From positions 82,543 through 146,542 of the forward strand of contig JANYGX010000009.1 of the NCBI GenBank assembly GCA_025362295.1: a DNA stretch of 64,000 bases. Direction: 5' to 3'. Source of the DNA: Sphingomonadales bacterium (GTDB taxonomy: Bacteria > Pseudomonadota > Alphaproteobacteria > Sphingomonadales > Sphingomonadaceae). The notes beneath the pieces are model-generated. The model ran no database searches. It saw nothing but the letters and a program-made list of their open reading frames with translations, and had not been told where the DNA came from. Of the stretch, positions 35,304 to 46,517 are shown in pieces. Positions within the stretch are counted from its first letter, which is position 1; each line of letters starts with the position of its first letter. A program made the translations under genes and the position numbers.

Positions 35304-36110
35304 ATGCCATACCCGCTCTATCAAATTGATGCATTTGCCGACAAGGCTTTCACTGGTAACCCGGCTGCCGTAATGCCGCTGACCCAATGGTTGCCGGATG
35401 CCTTGATGCAAAGCATTGCAGCAGAAAACAATCTGGCAGAAACTGCGTTTCTGGTGCCTGAAGCCGACAAGACAGCTGATTATGGCATTCGCTGGTTCAC
35501 CCCGACTGTCGAGGTGCCTTTATGCGGACACGCAACCCTCGCCTCAGCTCACGTCATTTTTCATCACCTGGATTTCAAAGGTGATGTGGTGCGCTTGAAT
35601 ACACGGCACGCCGGACCGCTCAGCGTCAGGCGCATGGACGGGCGTTTGTCACTCAGCTTGCCAAGCTATCCACCACAACCACAAGCCGCACCCGTTGATA
35701 TGCTGGATGCCGTCAAATCGCCGCCCGTTGCAACACTTTGTGGTGGCTCGCCGGGTGGTGAACCCTATTGGGTGCTGGTTTATACGTCAGAAGCCGATGT
35801 TCGCACGCTGTCGCCGGATTTTAAAATGCTTGGCGCAACCGGTTGTCAGGTGATTGCCACGGCGCCTGGCAACACACATGATTTTGTGTCGCGGTTTTTT
35901 GCGCCGTCGCACGGTATTGATGAAGATCCTGTAACCGGCTCGTCCCACTGCCGTCTGGTGCCCTACTGGGCCGCGCGCCTTGGTAAAACCATTATGACGG
36001 CGCGGCAAATTTCAAAACGCGGGGGTGATGTGTGGTGTACACTGGACGGCGACCGTGTGCATCTGGCTGGCACATGCGTTGAAGTGATGCAGGGCATGAT
36101 GCATATCTGA
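35304..36110 (+). CDS. PhzF-family isomerase
   Basis: 268 residues. The N-terminal YQIDAFADKAFTGNPAAVMPL, with catalytic Glu in NNLAETAFLV near 45, and the second-half GIDEDPVTGSSHCRLVPYWA near 205-225 are the PhzF signatures. The family isomerises small hydrophobic substrates; few members act in phenazine synthesis, and no phenazine genes are here. It begins 2 nt after the CDF stop. The operon pdxH-CDF-PhzF has no obvious shared pathway. Confidence 0.92.
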   Translation: MPYPLYQIDAFADKAFTGNPAAVMPLTQWLPDALMQSIAAENNLAETAFLVPEADKTADYGIRWFTPTVEVPLCGHATLASAHVIFHHLDFKGDVVRLNTRHAGPLSVRRMDGRLSLSLPSYPPQPQAAPVDMLDAVKSPPVATLCGGSPGGEPYWVLVYTSEADVRTLSPDFKMLGATGCQVIATAPGNTHDFVSRFFAPSHGIDEDPVTGSSHCRLVPYWAARLGKTIMTARQISKRGGDVWCTLDGDRVHLAGTCVEVMQGMMHI

Positions 36111-36142
36111 AACACCAGCGCTGCTGTCGTTCAGGCAAAATT

Positions 36143-37090
36143 CTAGAGTGCCAGTGTATTCGGTTTTCGCAGGCCGTTAAGCACCATGAACACAGCACTG
36201 GTGGCAAGAGACAAGGCACCGGAGGCCAAAAACACACCACTGATGGCGGTTTTGGGCACAGCGACCAGATCCGTCATGGCGAGTGCCAGCCCCATGAACA
36301 TCAGATTGCGATTGGGCAGAAACGGGATCCGCCCAAGCACAGTGCCGCCGGTTAAAAATACAAACCAGGTCACAGCCAATATAGCTGGCAGCGCCACTGC
36401 CCACTGAAGCGCAAGCAGTCCAAGGGCAGCAAGCGCGCGTCCAATGTGGATAGCCAGCACCTGCAGGCTGCGCGCTGTGCCAAAACCCAACAACTGCCGA
36501 CGCAGCACAATCATCACCAGCACCAGTCCTGCGCCAACACCAACCCCGATCATCAGCGATTGCCGGACATGCGGATCGATTTTCAGCAAAAGCTTGATCT
36601 GCCCAGTGGCCAAAAAGGCGGCAACAACGCCAAGTGTTACAATATTACCGGCAAGGCCAGACAGCAAATTGACATCCTTGAGCATTGAGAGCGCAGCACG
36701 GGTATCCATTGTAAACTGATGCTTGATCCATAACACCAGATGCGCCTCGCCGGAATAATCAACCACATCGTTGTAGATCATTTTCCGCACAAAAACTGTC
36801 AGCGACCCGATCAGGTTTTGCTTGAATATCACACTGTATATCAGCGTGTCAGAAAGCGGCACCAGCATGTAGTTGCACAAAAAAACTATATAAAACCATG
36901 GTGTTCGTGGCAATGACGTGTATATGGCGCGCCACCCTAGGGCGTTCAGTCTGTACAAAAGATAAGTGATCACAAGAGCAACAATGAGACCCTGCATGAT
37001 TTTGAGTACGGTTTTCAGCCATGATTGCTGTCCCCAGCCTAATAAAAGCGTTATCCATGCATTGAACCTGGAACTTCTCAAATTTGTCAC
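36143..37090 (-). CDS. Polytopic membrane protein, LPG-synthase-TM/UPF0104-like (tentative)
   Basis: 315 residues with about seven hydrophobic segments (near 28-47, 62-80, 140-165, 180-195, 210-240, 258-275 and 288-305). The arrangement, and the segment VRKMIYNDVVDYSGEAHLVLW after the second helix, recall the flippase-like lysylphosphatidylglycerol synthase TM family, but the identity is weak. It is transcribed divergently from a family-2 glycosyltransferase, sharing a 51-bp gap, so it may move or modify a lipid-linked glycan. No catalytic motif is visible. Confidence 0.55.
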   Translation of the reverse strand: MTNLRSSRFNAWITLLLGWGQQSWLKTVLKIMQGLIVALVITYLLYRLNALGWRAIYTSLPRTPWFYIVFLCNYMLVPLSDTLIYSVIFKQNLIGSLTVFVRKMIYNDVVDYSGEAHLVLWIKHQFTMDTRAALSMLKDVNLLSGLAGNIVTLGVVAAFLATGQIKLLLKIDPHVRQSLMIGVGVGAGLVLVMIVLRRQLLGFGTARSLQVLAIHIGRALAALGLLALQWAVALPAILAVTWFVFLTGGTVLGRIPFLPNRNLMFMGLALAMTDLVAVPKTAISGVFLASGALSLATSAVFMVLNGLRKPNTLAL

Positions 37091-37141
37091 AATGCAATTC
37101 TACCCACAAGTGTAATTAATACGTATGTCTGGAGGAAAATC

Positions 37142-37942
37142 GTGGCTTTAAGGTGGTCAGTCATTATTCCATATTATAACGAGGCCGACTTTTTACCAAA
37201 AACCGTGGCTTCGCTTGTTGCGCAAACGGTTCGGCCCTTGCAGCTTATTTTTGTTGATAATGCCTCTACAGACAACTCAACGGCCATCATCCAATCGATG
37301 ATGATTGATCACCATGATATCGAAGCGATTTATCTCCACGAACCCCAGCCCGGCCAGATCAGCGCCATGCAAACGGGCCTTGCGCATGTAACCACCGAAT
37401 TTGTAGCCACCTGCGATGCAGACACGTTTTATCCACCACATTATCTGAAACTCAGCACCGCGATTTTTGATGCAACTGTCGAGACGACAGTGGCTGTGAT
37501 GGCCTTTGGACTTAACCAGGGGCCAGAGAGAATGCGTGAAATTTTCCACCGTTATATCTACGCGTACGTCATTTGCCCTTTGCTTAAATATCAATGCCAC
37601 ACAGGCGGCTACGGCCAAACCTTTCGTACCAGTGTCTTGAAGACCGTGGGAGGCTATTCAACACAACACTGGCGCTACATTCTGTCCGATCATGAAATCA
37701 TGAACCGGATGTTTCGCTTTGGCGAGTCTGCCTATCACCCCGATCTCTGGTGCATCACCTCGAACCGCCGCACCGCCAGCGTGCAGACCCGTTGGTCACT
37801 GGTCGAGCGCATACTTTACCATGTTACACCGCATGCGCTGAAGGACTGGTTTTTTTACAGCTATCTCGAAAAGCGCTTTGCCGCACGACAGCTTGATATC
37901 ACAAACCTGCGGCTTGAACGGGCCTGGGAATCAGGGCACTGA
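37142..37942 (+). CDS. Family 2 glycosyltransferase
   Basis: 266 residues. The GT-A fold begins SVIIPYYNEADFLPKTVASLVAQ (near 6-28), with the donor-site IFVDNASTDNS near 37-48 and the metal-binding DxD (CDADTFYP) near 94-98. There is no membrane segment. It starts at a GTG with TGGAGG upstream. The next gene starts directly after its stop. Together with 36143-37090 and 37943-38761 it forms a small locus likely to build or modify a surface glycan; the sugar and acceptor are unknown. Confidence 0.9.
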   Translation: MALRWSVIIPYYNEADFLPKTVASLVAQTVRPLQLIFVDNASTDNSTAIIQSMMIDHHDIEAIYLHEPQPGQISAMQTGLAHVTTEFVATCDADTFYPPHYLKLSTAIFDATVETTVAVMAFGLNQGPERMREIFHRYIYAYVICPLLKYQCHTGGYGQTFRTSVLKTVGGYSTQHWRYILSDHEIMNRMFRFGESAYHPDLWCITSNRRTASVQTRWSLVERILYHVTPHALKDWFFYSYLEKRFAARQLDITNLRLERAWESGH

Positions 37943-38761
37943 ATGGGCGCGCTGCCGGCCACCTGCATTGTCATCAGTTGGGATGGGCACAGTCGCCCGT
38001 TGGGCTCAATCACAATCGATGCCGTGCCGGAGTTTGACATTGTGCTGTTTGATTACAGTGGCAAGGGCCAAAAACCCGACAATAGCGCACTGCAATATAC
38101 GTTGCTATCGCACAAAACGGAATGCAAGGGACAGATATTCGCACATGTTGCCGACTATTTTAAAAACAGTTCAAAATCATACGACTATGTCAGCCTGCTT
38201 GACGATGACATTGAAATTTCCGTATCCGGACTGAACAGCTTGCTGCATATTGCAGCGACAGAAAACTTCGATGTTTTTGCGCCAGCGCTTAGTCGCGACA
38301 GTTATTATTCGCACAAGCTGTTTCTCGTACAGCCCGGTCGCGTCTGGCACAGCGTGGCATGGATTGAAGTGATGATGCCGTTTTACAGATATGCGCTGTT
38401 CAGGGCAGCCTCCGTACATTTTGCCAATTCAATTTCATCCTATGGTATCGATCAGTTCGCCTTTGCAATGGTGCAGCGTACGTCGGGCATGACTCATGTG
38501 GCGGTGATTGATGCCGTCGTTGCACGGCATGCGCGTGCCATTACCAGCCAACGGAAAATTTATTCAAACGGCATGACAGCCGCTGAGGAGCGCCAGCACA
38601 TACGGCGGGCAACCATGCGAACACTTGCCCGAGAGCATCCTGCATTGGTTGGCACCCCTTGGTATTACCGCACCTTCGCGCCCTTGAATGGCCCTTTACG
38701 GTTTTGGGGTATTTATTTGAGCTGGCCTTTTCATGCTTTGAAGAGCATGTTCAGGCAATAA
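37943..38761 (+). CDS. DUF707-like putative glycosyltransferase
   Basis: 272 residues. A Rossmann-like start (CIVISWDGHSRP), then DYVSLLDDDIEIS near 88-100, a DDD motif like the nucleotide-sugar site of GT-A enzymes, and a middle section (FDVFAPALSRDSYYSHKLFLVQPGRVW). HxSyxx-type DUF707 features are probable: YGIDQFAFAMVQ and the late HARAITSQRKIYSNGMTAAEE. It directly abuts the glycosyltransferase gene upstream (TGA-ATG), so they are co-translated. Enzyme activity is inferred, not shown. Confidence 0.6.
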   Translation: MGALPATCIVISWDGHSRPLGSITIDAVPEFDIVLFDYSGKGQKPDNSALQYTLLSHKTECKGQIFAHVADYFKNSSKSYDYVSLLDDDIEISVSGLNSLLHIAATENFDVFAPALSRDSYYSHKLFLVQPGRVWHSVAWIEVMMPFYRYALFRAASVHFANSISSYGIDQFAFAMVQRTSGMTHVAVIDAVVARHARAITSQRKIYSNGMTAAEERQHIRRATMRTLAREHPALVGTPWYYRTFAPLNGPLRFWGIYLSWPFHALKSMFRQ

Positions 38762-38776
38762 TACAGGGAAATCATA

Positions 38777-40057
38777 ATGAAAAAATACCCATGCACTCTT
38801 GCGGTTTTGTTTTGTGCCTTGCTGTCGGTTTCTGCCCTCGCTGAAACCCGCTACGTGCGCGCTGGTCATTTGATTGATACAGCCTCTGGCACAGTGTTGA
38901 CCGATCAGCTTGTCCAGCTTGAAAATGATCGTGTTGCCAGCGTGGTGCCGTTCCATGCGCTTGTTGCGGGTGAAACTTTAATTGATTGGTCAGCCTATTA
39001 CGTGTTGCCGGGCCTTATTGACATGCACACACATCTTGCTGACAATGAATCATCAAACACCAATGCAGAACCCCTGTTGCATTCAGCCGCTGACATTGCC
39101 TTGCTGGGAGCCAAACATGCCCACGACACGCTTTATGCGGGTTTTACCAGTGTGCGGGATGTCGGCACTTACCGGGCATTTACAGATGTTGCCCTGCGCA
39201 ATGCGATTGATGCGGGTTATGTGCAAGGCCCGCGCATGGTCGTGGCGGGCGCCTATCTCACAGTTCCTGGTGGCGGTGGTGAGGTGACTGGCATGGCACC
39301 GGATGTCGGCATCCCAGCTGAAATGCGCGTGGGTGTGATCACCAGCCCTGAAGATATGACCATCAAGGCCCGCACCCTGTTTCAGCACGGCGCAAATTTT
39401 CTCAAATTGATTGCGACTGGCGCAGTGCTTGCCGCCGGTACAGAGCCCGGTGCGCCAGAACTTACTGAGGCCGAGGTGCGCGCCGCTGTCTACGAGGCCG
39501 CCAAACACAACAGCTATGCCACAGCGCATGCCCACGGCGCGGAAGGTATAAAAATTGCGCTGCGCGGCGGTGTCCGCTCTATCGAGCACGCCTCTCTCAT
39601 CGATGATGAAGGCATAGCGCTTGCCAAAGCGAAAGGGGCGTGGCTGGTCATGGATATCTATAACGGCGATTACATCAATGAGGTCGGCAAGCGCGATGGC
39701 TGGCTGGAAGAAATCATGCGCAAGAACCGCGACACCACAGACGCACAGCGTGCAGGCTTCCGCAAAGCCGTGAAGGCTGGCGTTAAGCTGGCGTTTGGTA
39801 CGGATGCCGGCGTTTACCCGCATGGTCTCAACGCGCGGCAATTTCCCTATATGGTGCGCTTTGGCATGACCCCAATGCAGGCCATCCAGTCAGCCACCAC
39901 CAGTGCTGCCGCCCTGATGCATAAATCAGCTGATGTGGGTGTGATAGCCGCCGGTCACTTTGCGGATATGGTGGCTGTCATGACTGACCCATTGCAGGAT
40001 ATTTCTGTTCTAAGCCACATCAGCCACGTGATGAAAGGCGGACAGATTGTGCGTTGA
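38777..40057 (+). CDS. Exported amidohydrolase (imidazolonepropionase-like)
   Basis: 426 residues. A signal peptide (KKYPCTLAVLFCALLSVSALA) gives export. The amidohydrolase metal site is present: HTH in GLIDMHTHLAD near 75-77, carboxylatable Lys in FLKLIATGAV near 210, His in ATAHAHGAEG near 250, His in SIEHASLID near 270, and Asp in FGTDAGVYPHG near 340. The family includes prolidase-like and organophosphate-cleaving exported members. It lies 15 bp downstream of the DUF707-like gene, so may be in that operon. Confidence 0.9.
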   Translation: MKKYPCTLAVLFCALLSVSALAETRYVRAGHLIDTASGTVLTDQLVQLENDRVASVVPFHALVAGETLIDWSAYYVLPGLIDMHTHLADNESSNTNAEPLLHSAADIALLGAKHAHDTLYAGFTSVRDVGTYRAFTDVALRNAIDAGYVQGPRMVVAGAYLTVPGGGGEVTGMAPDVGIPAEMRVGVITSPEDMTIKARTLFQHGANFLKLIATGAVLAAGTEPGAPELTEAEVRAAVYEAAKHNSYATAHAHGAEGIKIALRGGVRSIEHASLIDDEGIALAKAKGAWLVMDIYNGDYINEVGKRDGWLEEIMRKNRDTTDAQRAGFRKAVKAGVKLAFGTDAGVYPHGLNARQFPYMVRFGMTPMQAIQSATTSAAALMHKSADVGVIAAGHFADMVAVMTDPLQDISVLSHISHVMKGGQIVR

Positions 40058-40121
40058 TCAGGATAATCTAGGTTGACGAAAACAAATGTGTGAACGGTAT
40101 TCACGCGCTCAGCTTGCTGAA

Positions 40122-41066
40122 CTATCGTGCCGCTTCTATTGGGTCACCTGAAATACCCGTCGTGACAGCGGGCTGATGATGAAATCGCACGCGGGTAATC
40201 CGGCGCGGATCGCCGTCTACAATTTCAAAATGAAGGCCAGCCGGATGCACGATGGTTTCGCCAATCACCGGCACATGGCCGGCAAGCACGAATATCAAAC
40301 CACCAAGCGTATCGATATCATCATCGGAATCTTCAGCAACAAGCGACACGCCAAGCGCTGTCTCAAGTTCCGGAATTGGCAGACGCGCATCGGCATCGTA
40401 ATGACCATTGCCGAGATCGCGCAACAGGCGTGTTTGGGCATCATCATGTTCGTCCTTGATGTCGCCAACGATCTGCTCGACAAGATCTTCAATAGTGACA
40501 AGTCCGTCGGTACCACCATATTCATCCACCACAATGGCAATATGAATGTGCGATGCGCGCATCCGCGCCAGCAAATCCATCACCCGCATGGACGGCGGCA
40601 CAAACAGCACCGATCGTAGCAACTGCTCCACTCTGGGCCGGGGCCGGGTGGTGTCGGCGAGATAGACAAACACATCCTTGATGTGAATCATGCCGATTAT
40701 TCCATCCAGCGTATCGCGGTAAACCGGCATGCGCGAGTGCACCGCATCGGCAAACAGCTTGACCAGATCATCAAACCCTTCTTCTACATTAAAACCTGTG
40801 ATGTCGGCGCGAGGGACAGCCACATCCTCGACTTTTAGCTCACCGTAATCGAGCACGTTGCGCAGCATGGTGCGCTCGGCATCGCCAAGATCATCCGCTA
40901 TGGCAACACCGTTAGGGTCAGCATCATGGCCAGCCATCACATCGGTCAAGCTTTGACGTAGACTTGGATCAGCGGTTTTGCGGGACAACCGTATGCGCAG
41001 TTTGCCAATCACGCGGCCGATGCCGCGTGGTGGCAGGCTCAATGAATCGGGATCAACTGTCGCCAT
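40122..41066 (-). CDS. CorC/HlyC-type CBS-domain protein
   Basis: 314 residues from the ATG at 41066; the frame extends upstream inside ybeY. Two CBS domains are visible (the first begins near [25 protein letters not shown]; the second has [33 protein letters not shown] near 180-215), followed by the CorC/HlyC C-terminal domain ([40 protein letters not shown]). There is no N-terminal membrane domain. It resembles the CorC partner of magnesium/cobalt transport. Its start overlaps ybeY by 14 nt. Confidence 0.92.
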   Translation of the reverse strand: MATVDPDSLSLPPRGIGRVIGKLRIRLSRKTADPSLRQSLTDVMAGHDADPNGVAIADDLGDAERTMLRNVLDYGELKVEDVAVPRADITGFNVEEGFDDLVKLFADAVHSRMPVYRDTLDGIIGMIHIKDVFVYLADTTRPRPRVEQLLRSVLFVPPSMRVMDLLARMRASHIHIAIVVDEYGGTDGLVTIEDLVEQIVGDIKDEHDDAQTRLLRDLGNGHYDADARLPIPELETALGVSLVAEDSDDDIDTLGGLIFVLAGHVPVIGETIVHPAGLHFEIVDGDPRRITRVRFHHQPAVTTGISGDPIEAAR

Positions 41067-41568
41067 AAGGATCGGGATAGTTGAGAGTGGCCATAGCGGA
41101 TCGTTCAATATTTTCCATCTCAACGGCATCCTTATCACATTCATGATCATAGTCCAGCAGATGCAGGGTGCCATGGACAATCAGGTGGGTGATATGGGCA
41201 ACAAAGGTTTTATTTTGCGCCAACGCCTCGGCAATACAGGTTTCATAGGCCAGTATGATGCTGCCTAAAAGCAGCGGGGCTGCCAGGTTTGCAACAAAAC
41301 CAGGGCTGCTGGCCTGAAACGACAGCACGTTGGTGGGCTTGAACGTGCCACGAAATTGGCCGTTGAGCCGAGCCATGGCCACATTATCCGTTAAGAAGAG
41401 TTCCATGATAACAGCGTGCGGGCTGGTGCTTGTATCAAACCCCGTGGCTGACAAAGCCGCTGTTATCGCTTGCTTGGCGACACTCGGCCACGGGATGTCG
41501 GTTGGCCATAAGGCGGCGCCGTCGTCCTCATCCGGCGCATGATGGCTTATGTCTATATGGAGGGGCAT
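41053..41568 (-). CDS. ybeY: Endoribonuclease YbeY
   Basis: 171 residues. The zinc motif HLIVHGTLHLLDYDH (H-x3-H-x5-H) is exact near 130-145, and the segment NGQFRGTFKPTNVLSFQ near 72-88 matches the family. It processes 16S rRNA and acts in ribosome quality control. It is followed, with overlap, by the corC-like gene: ybeY-corC is a widely conserved pair. gltA begins just upstream in the genome (6 bp gap to its stop). Confidence 0.95.
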   Translation of the reverse strand: MPLHIDISHHAPDEDDGAALWPTDIPWPSVAKQAITAALSATGFDTSTSPHAVIMELFLTDNVAMARLNGQFRGTFKPTNVLSFQASSPGFVANLAAPLLLGSIILAYETCIAEALAQNKTFVAHITHLIVHGTLHLLDYDHECDKDAVEMENIERSAMATLNYPDPYGDS

Positions 41569-41574
41569 TGGCCG

Positions 41575-42861
41575 TTAGCCTCGCTTGGCGATCTCCACAT
41601 AATCCCTCGCTGGTGCACCCGTATACAACTGGCGTGGGCGGCCAATTTTTTGTTCCGGATCCTGAATCATCTCATTCCACTGGGCAATCCAGCCAACGGT
41701 GCGGGCAAGCGCAAATAATACGGTGAACATGGATGTGGGGAAACCAATGGCATTCAAAATCACGCCAGAATAAAAATCCACATTGGGGTAAAGTTTTTTC
41801 GAAATAAAATAATCATCAGAAAGTGCAATGCGCTCCAGCTCGCGTGCCACATCAAACACGGGGTCTTTAACATGAATTTTATCAAGCACCTGTTTGGCCA
41901 TGGCCTGCAAAACCTTGGCCCTTGGATCGTAGTTTTTATACACCCGGTGACCAAAACCCATGAGGCGAAAATTATCATCCTTGTCTTTGGCACGGGCTAT
42001 GTAATGCGGAATACGGTCCACGGTGCCGATCTCACGCAGCATATTCAGTGCTGCTTCGTTGGCACCGCCGTGCGCTGGCCCCCACAAGCAGGCAATGCCT
42101 GCTGCAATACAGGCAAACGGGTTGGCACCGGAGGAGCCAGCCAGCCGCACAGTGGACGTGGAAGCGTTCTGTTCATGGTCCGCATGGAGAATAAAAATCG
42201 TGTCCAGCGCCTTCTCAATAATGGGATCGACCACATAATCTTCTGCCGGCACACCAAAGGTCATGCGAAGGAAATTACCAGTATAGCTTAACGAATTATC
42301 AGGATAGAGAAATGGCTGACCGACAGAATATTTATAGGCCATGGCCGCAAGAGTAGGCATTTTTGCAATCAAGCGGTGGCTGGCAATTGTGCGTTGCACT
42401 GGATCGTTGATATCGGTTGAATCATGGTAAAACGCCGATAACGCACCAACCACACCGCACATAATCGCCATAGGGTGGGCATCACGCCGAAAGCCGCGAA
42501 AAAACATCGCCAGTTGTTCGTGAATCATGGTGTGACGGCTGATGGTATGGGTGAAATCGGCATTTTGTGTTGTGGTTGGCAGCTCACCGTTCATCAACAG
42601 ATACGCGGTTTCCATAAAGCTTGAATGGTCTGCCAGCTGCTCGATGGGATAGCCACGGTGCAGCAAAATGCCCTTGTCACCATCGATATACGTGATGGCA
42701 GATTCGCACGCGGCTGTGGATGTGAACCCGGGATCGTAGGTGAACATGCCGGAATCAGCATAGAGTTTTCTGATATCAACCACCTGCGGTCCAACCGAAC
42801 CGGAAAGCACAGGCAGATCAAGTGTTTTGTTTTCGGTCTGGAATTTAATGGGTTGGGTCAT
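41575..42861 (-). CDS. gltA: Citrate synthase
   Basis: 428 residues from the ATG at 42861, which has AGGAG six bases upstream; the frame extends further inside gltX but is not needed. Catalytic residues: His in [13 protein letters not shown] (near 264) and [14 protein letters not shown] (near 305), and Asp near 362. It is the hexameric, type II kind. It condenses acetyl-CoA and oxaloacetate, the entry of the TCA cycle that continues at sdhCDA. It lies between gltX and ybeY, all on the minus strand. Confidence 0.98.
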   Translation of the reverse strand: MTQPIKFQTENKTLDLPVLSGSVGPQVVDIRKLYADSGMFTYDPGFTSTAACESAITYIDGDKGILLHRGYPIEQLADHSSFMETAYLLMNGELPTTTQNADFTHTISRHTMIHEQLAMFFRGFRRDAHPMAIMCGVVGALSAFYHDSTDINDPVQRTIASHRLIAKMPTLAAMAYKYSVGQPFLYPDNSLSYTGNFLRMTFGVPAEDYVVDPIIEKALDTIFILHADHEQNASTSTVRLAGSSGANPFACIAAGIACLWGPAHGGANEAALNMLREIGTVDRIPHYIARAKDKDDNFRLMGFGHRVYKNYDPRAKVLQAMAKQVLDKIHVKDPVFDVARELERIALSDDYFISKKLYPNVDFYSGVILNAIGFPTSMFTVLFALARTVGWIAQWNEMIQDPEQKIGRPRQLYTGAPARDYVEIAKRG

Positions 42862-42869
42862 GATAACTC

Positions 42870-44312
42870 CTATTGCAGCTTTGTGTGTTTGTGTGTGTCT
42901 GAAATGCGCGCAAGACTCTCGTCGCGGCCAAGCAATGTGAGCACATCGAATATGCCCGGCGATGTGGTTGTGCCAGTGAGGGCTGCTCTCAAGGGCTGAG
43001 CAATTTTCCCAAGCCCCAAACCCAGACGCTCCGCCATTGATTTCAGGCTGGCTTCCAAATTTGGATTGTCCCATACGGCTTCGGTTGACAATGTTTGTGC
43101 CACATCGCCAAGCAAGGCAAGACCGGCAGCATCCAGTAATTTTTCCGCACTCGCATCAATCGGCAGTGGTCGCTGCCGCACCAGAAACAAACACCCATCG
43201 GCAAGATCTAGCAGCGTTTTGGCACGTGATTTAAGTTCCGGCATGGCTTTTGTTATCAGGCTATGCTGGGATAACGACACCGGGCTACCGATTTTGGCTT
43301 CAACAAAAGGCAGCACCAACGCGGTCAAACGCGCATCATCAGCAGAGCGGATATAATGGCCGTTCAAGTTATCAAGTTTCTTGATATCAAAACGGGACGC
43401 CGCACGACCAATGTGGCCGGTATCAAACCACGCGATGGCCTGGTTGCGGGTAATCATCTCGTCATCACCGTGCCCCCAGCCAAGGCGAAGCAGAGCATTC
43501 TCCATGGCTTCCGGCAAATAACCCATTTTGGCATATTCGCCGACAGCAAGCGCACCGTGGCGCTTTGAAAGCTTGGCACCATCGGCACCATGAATAAGCG
43601 GTATGTGCGCGTAAGCCGGTTCTGGCCAGCCCATGGCGCGGATCAACTGGAGCTGACGAAAGGCATTGTTAAGATGATCATCACCGCGAATGATGTGTGT
43701 CACGCCCATGTCATGGTCATCAACCACCACAGAGAGCATATATGTCGGTGTACCATCGGAACGCAGCAACACCATGTCATCGAGCACGGCATTCTCGACA
43801 GTCACAGCCCCTTGCACCAGATCGTGAATGGTTGTGGCACCGGTTTGCGGTGCCTTTAAGCGTATAACGGGTTTTACACTCGAAGGCGCCTCAGCTGGGT
43901 CGCGGTCTCGCCAGCGGCCATCGTAGCGTTGCGGGGCATGAGCGGCTTTTTGGGCGGCGCGCATGGCGTCGAGCTCCTCTATGGAAGCGTAACATCGATA
44001 GGCGTGACCGCTGGCAACCAGCGCGTGGGCGACCTCGGCGTGTCGCGCCGCACGGGCAAATTGATAAACAACCTCGCCGTCATGATCGAGACCGAGCCAC
44101 GCAAGCCCTTCGATAATCGCGGCAATCGCCTCTGGTGTGGAACGGCTGCGATCGGTGTCCTCGATCCGCAAGTGCAGGGTACCGCCATGATGTTTAGCGA
44201 ACAGATAATTGAACAAAGCCGTTCGCGCACCGCCAATGTGCAAAAAACCCGTTGGCGACGGCGCAAAGCGCGTTACAACAGGGGCAACTGGCGAAGGTGT
44301 ATTTATTGTCAT
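42870..44312 (-). CDS. gltX: Glutamyl-tRNA synthetase
   Basis: 480 residues from the ATG at 44312. HIGH-type signature [17 protein letters not shown] near 16-31, KMSKS-type KLSKRHGAL near 248. Class I synthetase; the C-terminal anticodon-binding part is present to ILD-type end. Many alphaproteobacteria have two GltX proteins (one acting on tRNA-Gln); only one is here. No strong RBS precedes this ATG, and an upstream alternative start is possible. The stop lies 9 bp upstream of the gltA start. Confidence 0.95.
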   Translation of the reverse strand: MTINTPSPVAPVVTRFAPSPTGFLHIGGARTALFNYLFAKHHGGTLHLRIEDTDRSRSTPEAIAAIIEGLAWLGLDHDGEVVYQFARAARHAEVAHALVASGHAYRCYASIEELDAMRAAQKAAHAPQRYDGRWRDRDPAEAPSSVKPVIRLKAPQTGATTIHDLVQGAVTVENAVLDDMVLLRSDGTPTYMLSVVVDDHDMGVTHIIRGDDHLNNAFRQLQLIRAMGWPEPAYAHIPLIHGADGAKLSKRHGALAVGEYAKMGYLPEAMENALLRLGWGHGDDEMITRNQAIAWFDTGHIGRAASRFDIKKLDNLNGHYIRSADDARLTALVLPFVEAKIGSPVSLSQHSLITKAMPELKSRAKTLLDLADGCLFLVRQRPLPIDASAEKLLDAAGLALLGDVAQTLSTEAVWDNPNLEASLKSMAERLGLGLGKIAQPLRAALTGTTTSPGIFDVLTLLGRDESLARISDTHKHTKLQ

Positions 44313-44378
44313 GCGTGTACCGTTACTCTCCGATATACAAGTTAGCACATGCAATAATTCCGTCAACGGCGGGCGCTG

Positions 44379-46517
44379 ATGGGCATATCGTTGCCATTTT
44401 CAAGATCATACACTATTTCATACACTTATTTGATTAATGCGGCCTTAGCCCAACGCGATAATTTTTTTGCACTGCAGCAAGGGCAAGCGCTTTTGTGGCT
44501 GCCTGTGGTCTTCGGGGTTGGTGTGGCCCTGGATTTGTTAACCCCCTGGGCACATCAGCGTCAGGCGCTGGCGCTGTTAATCGCGGCACTCAGCTTGATG
44601 GGTTTTCTCATCAAATCACCCCGCGTAGGTATCACGCTGTTGATTATGCTTGCTGGCGGTCTGCGTATGGAGTGGCGCGAGCAGAGCGCGACGGCACCAA
44701 GGCTTGCCCACCCTTTGAGTGCTGGTTTGACGCTTAAGGTGGCCTCAACCACACAAGTGGATGACAAGCGCTGGATCATGGTTGCCGCACCTCTGGCAGC
44801 AGACCGGCATATGCTTGCTCTGGAGTGGGTGCGCATCAGTGTGAAGGGGCTTATCGGTGCAGTTAAACCCGGCGATATGGTGCGGGTGCGAGCACGATTG
44901 CGGCCACCACCGGAACCTATCAGTCCTGGCGGCTTTGATGCCATGCGGCGTTCGTGGTTTGCTCAGGTGGGGGCTTACGGGGTTGCGATGGGTGATATCG
45001 ACATTATTGCCAGCACGCAAAAGCAACCGTTTCTGGCAGCGATTGACCGGGCGCGTGGCTGGCTCTCGGCACGTTTTCGTGCCGAAATGCCGGGTAACCC
45101 CGGTGAGGTGGCTGTGGCACTGATCACGGGCGATAATGATGGGTTGGATCAAAACACGGCACAGGATGTGCGTGCAGCGAGCTTGCCACACTTGCTGACT
45201 GTCAGTGGTTTTCATCTGGCGATTGTCACTGGGTTCAGCTTTTGGGGTATCCGGCGCATCATGGCGCTGTATCCACGGCTGGCCTTGCGGTATCCGGGCA
45301 AGTCGGTTGCGGCTGTTGTCGCGGGTGTGGTCGCCATTATCTACACATTGTTTACCGGTGCGGCCTACCCGACTGTGCGCTCAGGGTTGGGCTGCCTCCT
45401 TATTCTGACCGCCGTTGCGTTGGGGCGCCGTCCGCTATCGTTGCGTTTGCTGGCCGCCGCTGCATTTGCCATACTGCTGGCAAAACCTGAATCGATTATC
45501 AACATCAGCTTTCAATTGTCGTTTGCAGCCGTCACTGGGTTATTTGTCTCGCATCAATCTGCGCTTGGTCGCTGGCTTTCAAAGCGCGACACTGATGATG
45601 GCTGGCCAATGCGGTGTATGAAAGTGGTTGGCAGCGGTGTGCTGTCCAGCCTTGGTACTGAAGCCGCCATTGCGCCGATTGCTCTGGCCCACTTCAACCA
45701 AATTGGGCTTTACGGCATGTTTGCCAATGGACTGGCTGTGCCGCTGACAACGTTTTTACTGATGCCGGTGGGTTTGCTGATGGCGGTGCTTGCGCCGCTT
45801 GGGCTTGATCATGTTCTGGCACCGATCATGAATATGGGCTGCATCTGGTTTCTCAACATTGCAACGACGGTCGCGCACTGGCCGAGTGCGCTCATTTATG
45901 TCGCCAACATCGGTGCACTCGCGCTTGGCCTGGCGCTGGTTGCCTATGTATGGATTGCCAATATTATTGGCCCGGCACGTGTGCTGGCGTTCCCTGTTCT
46001 GGTCTTGGCTTTTATCGCGGCATGGGTTGAACCACTGCCTGATGTGCGTATCGCACCGGATGCAAACTTCGTTGCCGTTCGCGCTGCAGACGGCACCTTG
46101 GTGGTGTCTGACCAGCGCCGTGGCCGCTACATTCGTGACAGCTGGCTCGAAGACAGTGCACGACCATCAACCTGGAACTGGAGTGATGGCGGCAGAGGCT
46201 TTGGCGTAGCGGACGTGGCCCCGGCAGGGTGTGGCGGTATCGGCTGCACAACGCACCTTCTTCGCGGCAAGCGCATCTGGCGCATCAATTATCTGGGTCG
46301 CACGGCTGACGCAAATCATTGTCCGGTTGCCGATGTGATCATAGACGGTCGCTTGCGCCGCGAGCTGCGCTGCCATGCCAAGCTGGTGATCGACCGTCGC
46401 TGGTTGCAGGAAAACGGTGCGACGGAAATTACGGCACACAAAGACAGGCTGGTGCTCAACACCGACAGAAACACGCGCGGTGATCATTTATGGAGTGGCT
46501 ACAGGTGGTCAGATTAG
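44379..46517 (+). CDS. comEC: ComEC/Rec2-type DNA uptake channel
   Basis: 712 residues. N-terminal hydrophobic segments, then the DUF4131-like extracellular part ([65 protein letters not shown] near 165-205), and the Competence domain ([40 protein letters not shown] near 245-285) with about eight more helices. The C-terminal part has no metallo-beta-lactamase HxHxDH motif, so the nuclease-like domain is absent, as in several alphaproteobacteria. It is divergent from gltX. It carries single-stranded DNA across the inner membrane in transformation. Confidence 0.92.
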   Translation: MGISLPFSRSYTISYTYLINAALAQRDNFFALQQGQALLWLPVVFGVGVALDLLTPWAHQRQALALLIAALSLMGFLIKSPRVGITLLIMLAGGLRMEWREQSATAPRLAHPLSAGLTLKVASTTQVDDKRWIMVAAPLAADRHMLALEWVRISVKGLIGAVKPGDMVRVRARLRPPPEPISPGGFDAMRRSWFAQVGAYGVAMGDIDIIASTQKQPFLAAIDRARGWLSARFRAEMPGNPGEVAVALITGDNDGLDQNTAQDVRAASLPHLLTVSGFHLAIVTGFSFWGIRRIMALYPRLALRYPGKSVAAVVAGVVAIIYTLFTGAAYPTVRSGLGCLLILTAVALGRRPLSLRLLAAAAFAILLAKPESIINISFQLSFAAVTGLFVSHQSALGRWLSKRDTDDGWPMRCMKVVGSGVLSSLGTEAAIAPIALAHFNQIGLYGMFANGLAVPLTTFLLMPVGLLMAVLAPLGLDHVLAPIMNMGCIWFLNIATTVAHWPSALIYVANIGALALGLALVAYVWIANIIGPARVLAFPVLVLAFIAAWVEPLPDVRIAPDANFVAVRAADGTLVVSDQRRGRYIRDSWLEDSARPSTWNWSDGGRGFGVADVAPAGCGGIGCTTHLLRGKRIWRINYLGRTADANHCPVADVIIDGRLRRELRCHAKLVIDRRWLQENGATEITAHKDRLVLNTDRNTRGDHLWSGYRWSD

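Noticed and set aside
42862..43074. 71-residue N-terminal extension of citrate synthase
   Set aside because: It overlaps the end of gltX, has no family similarity, and an ATG with a strong AGGAG site follows at 42861.
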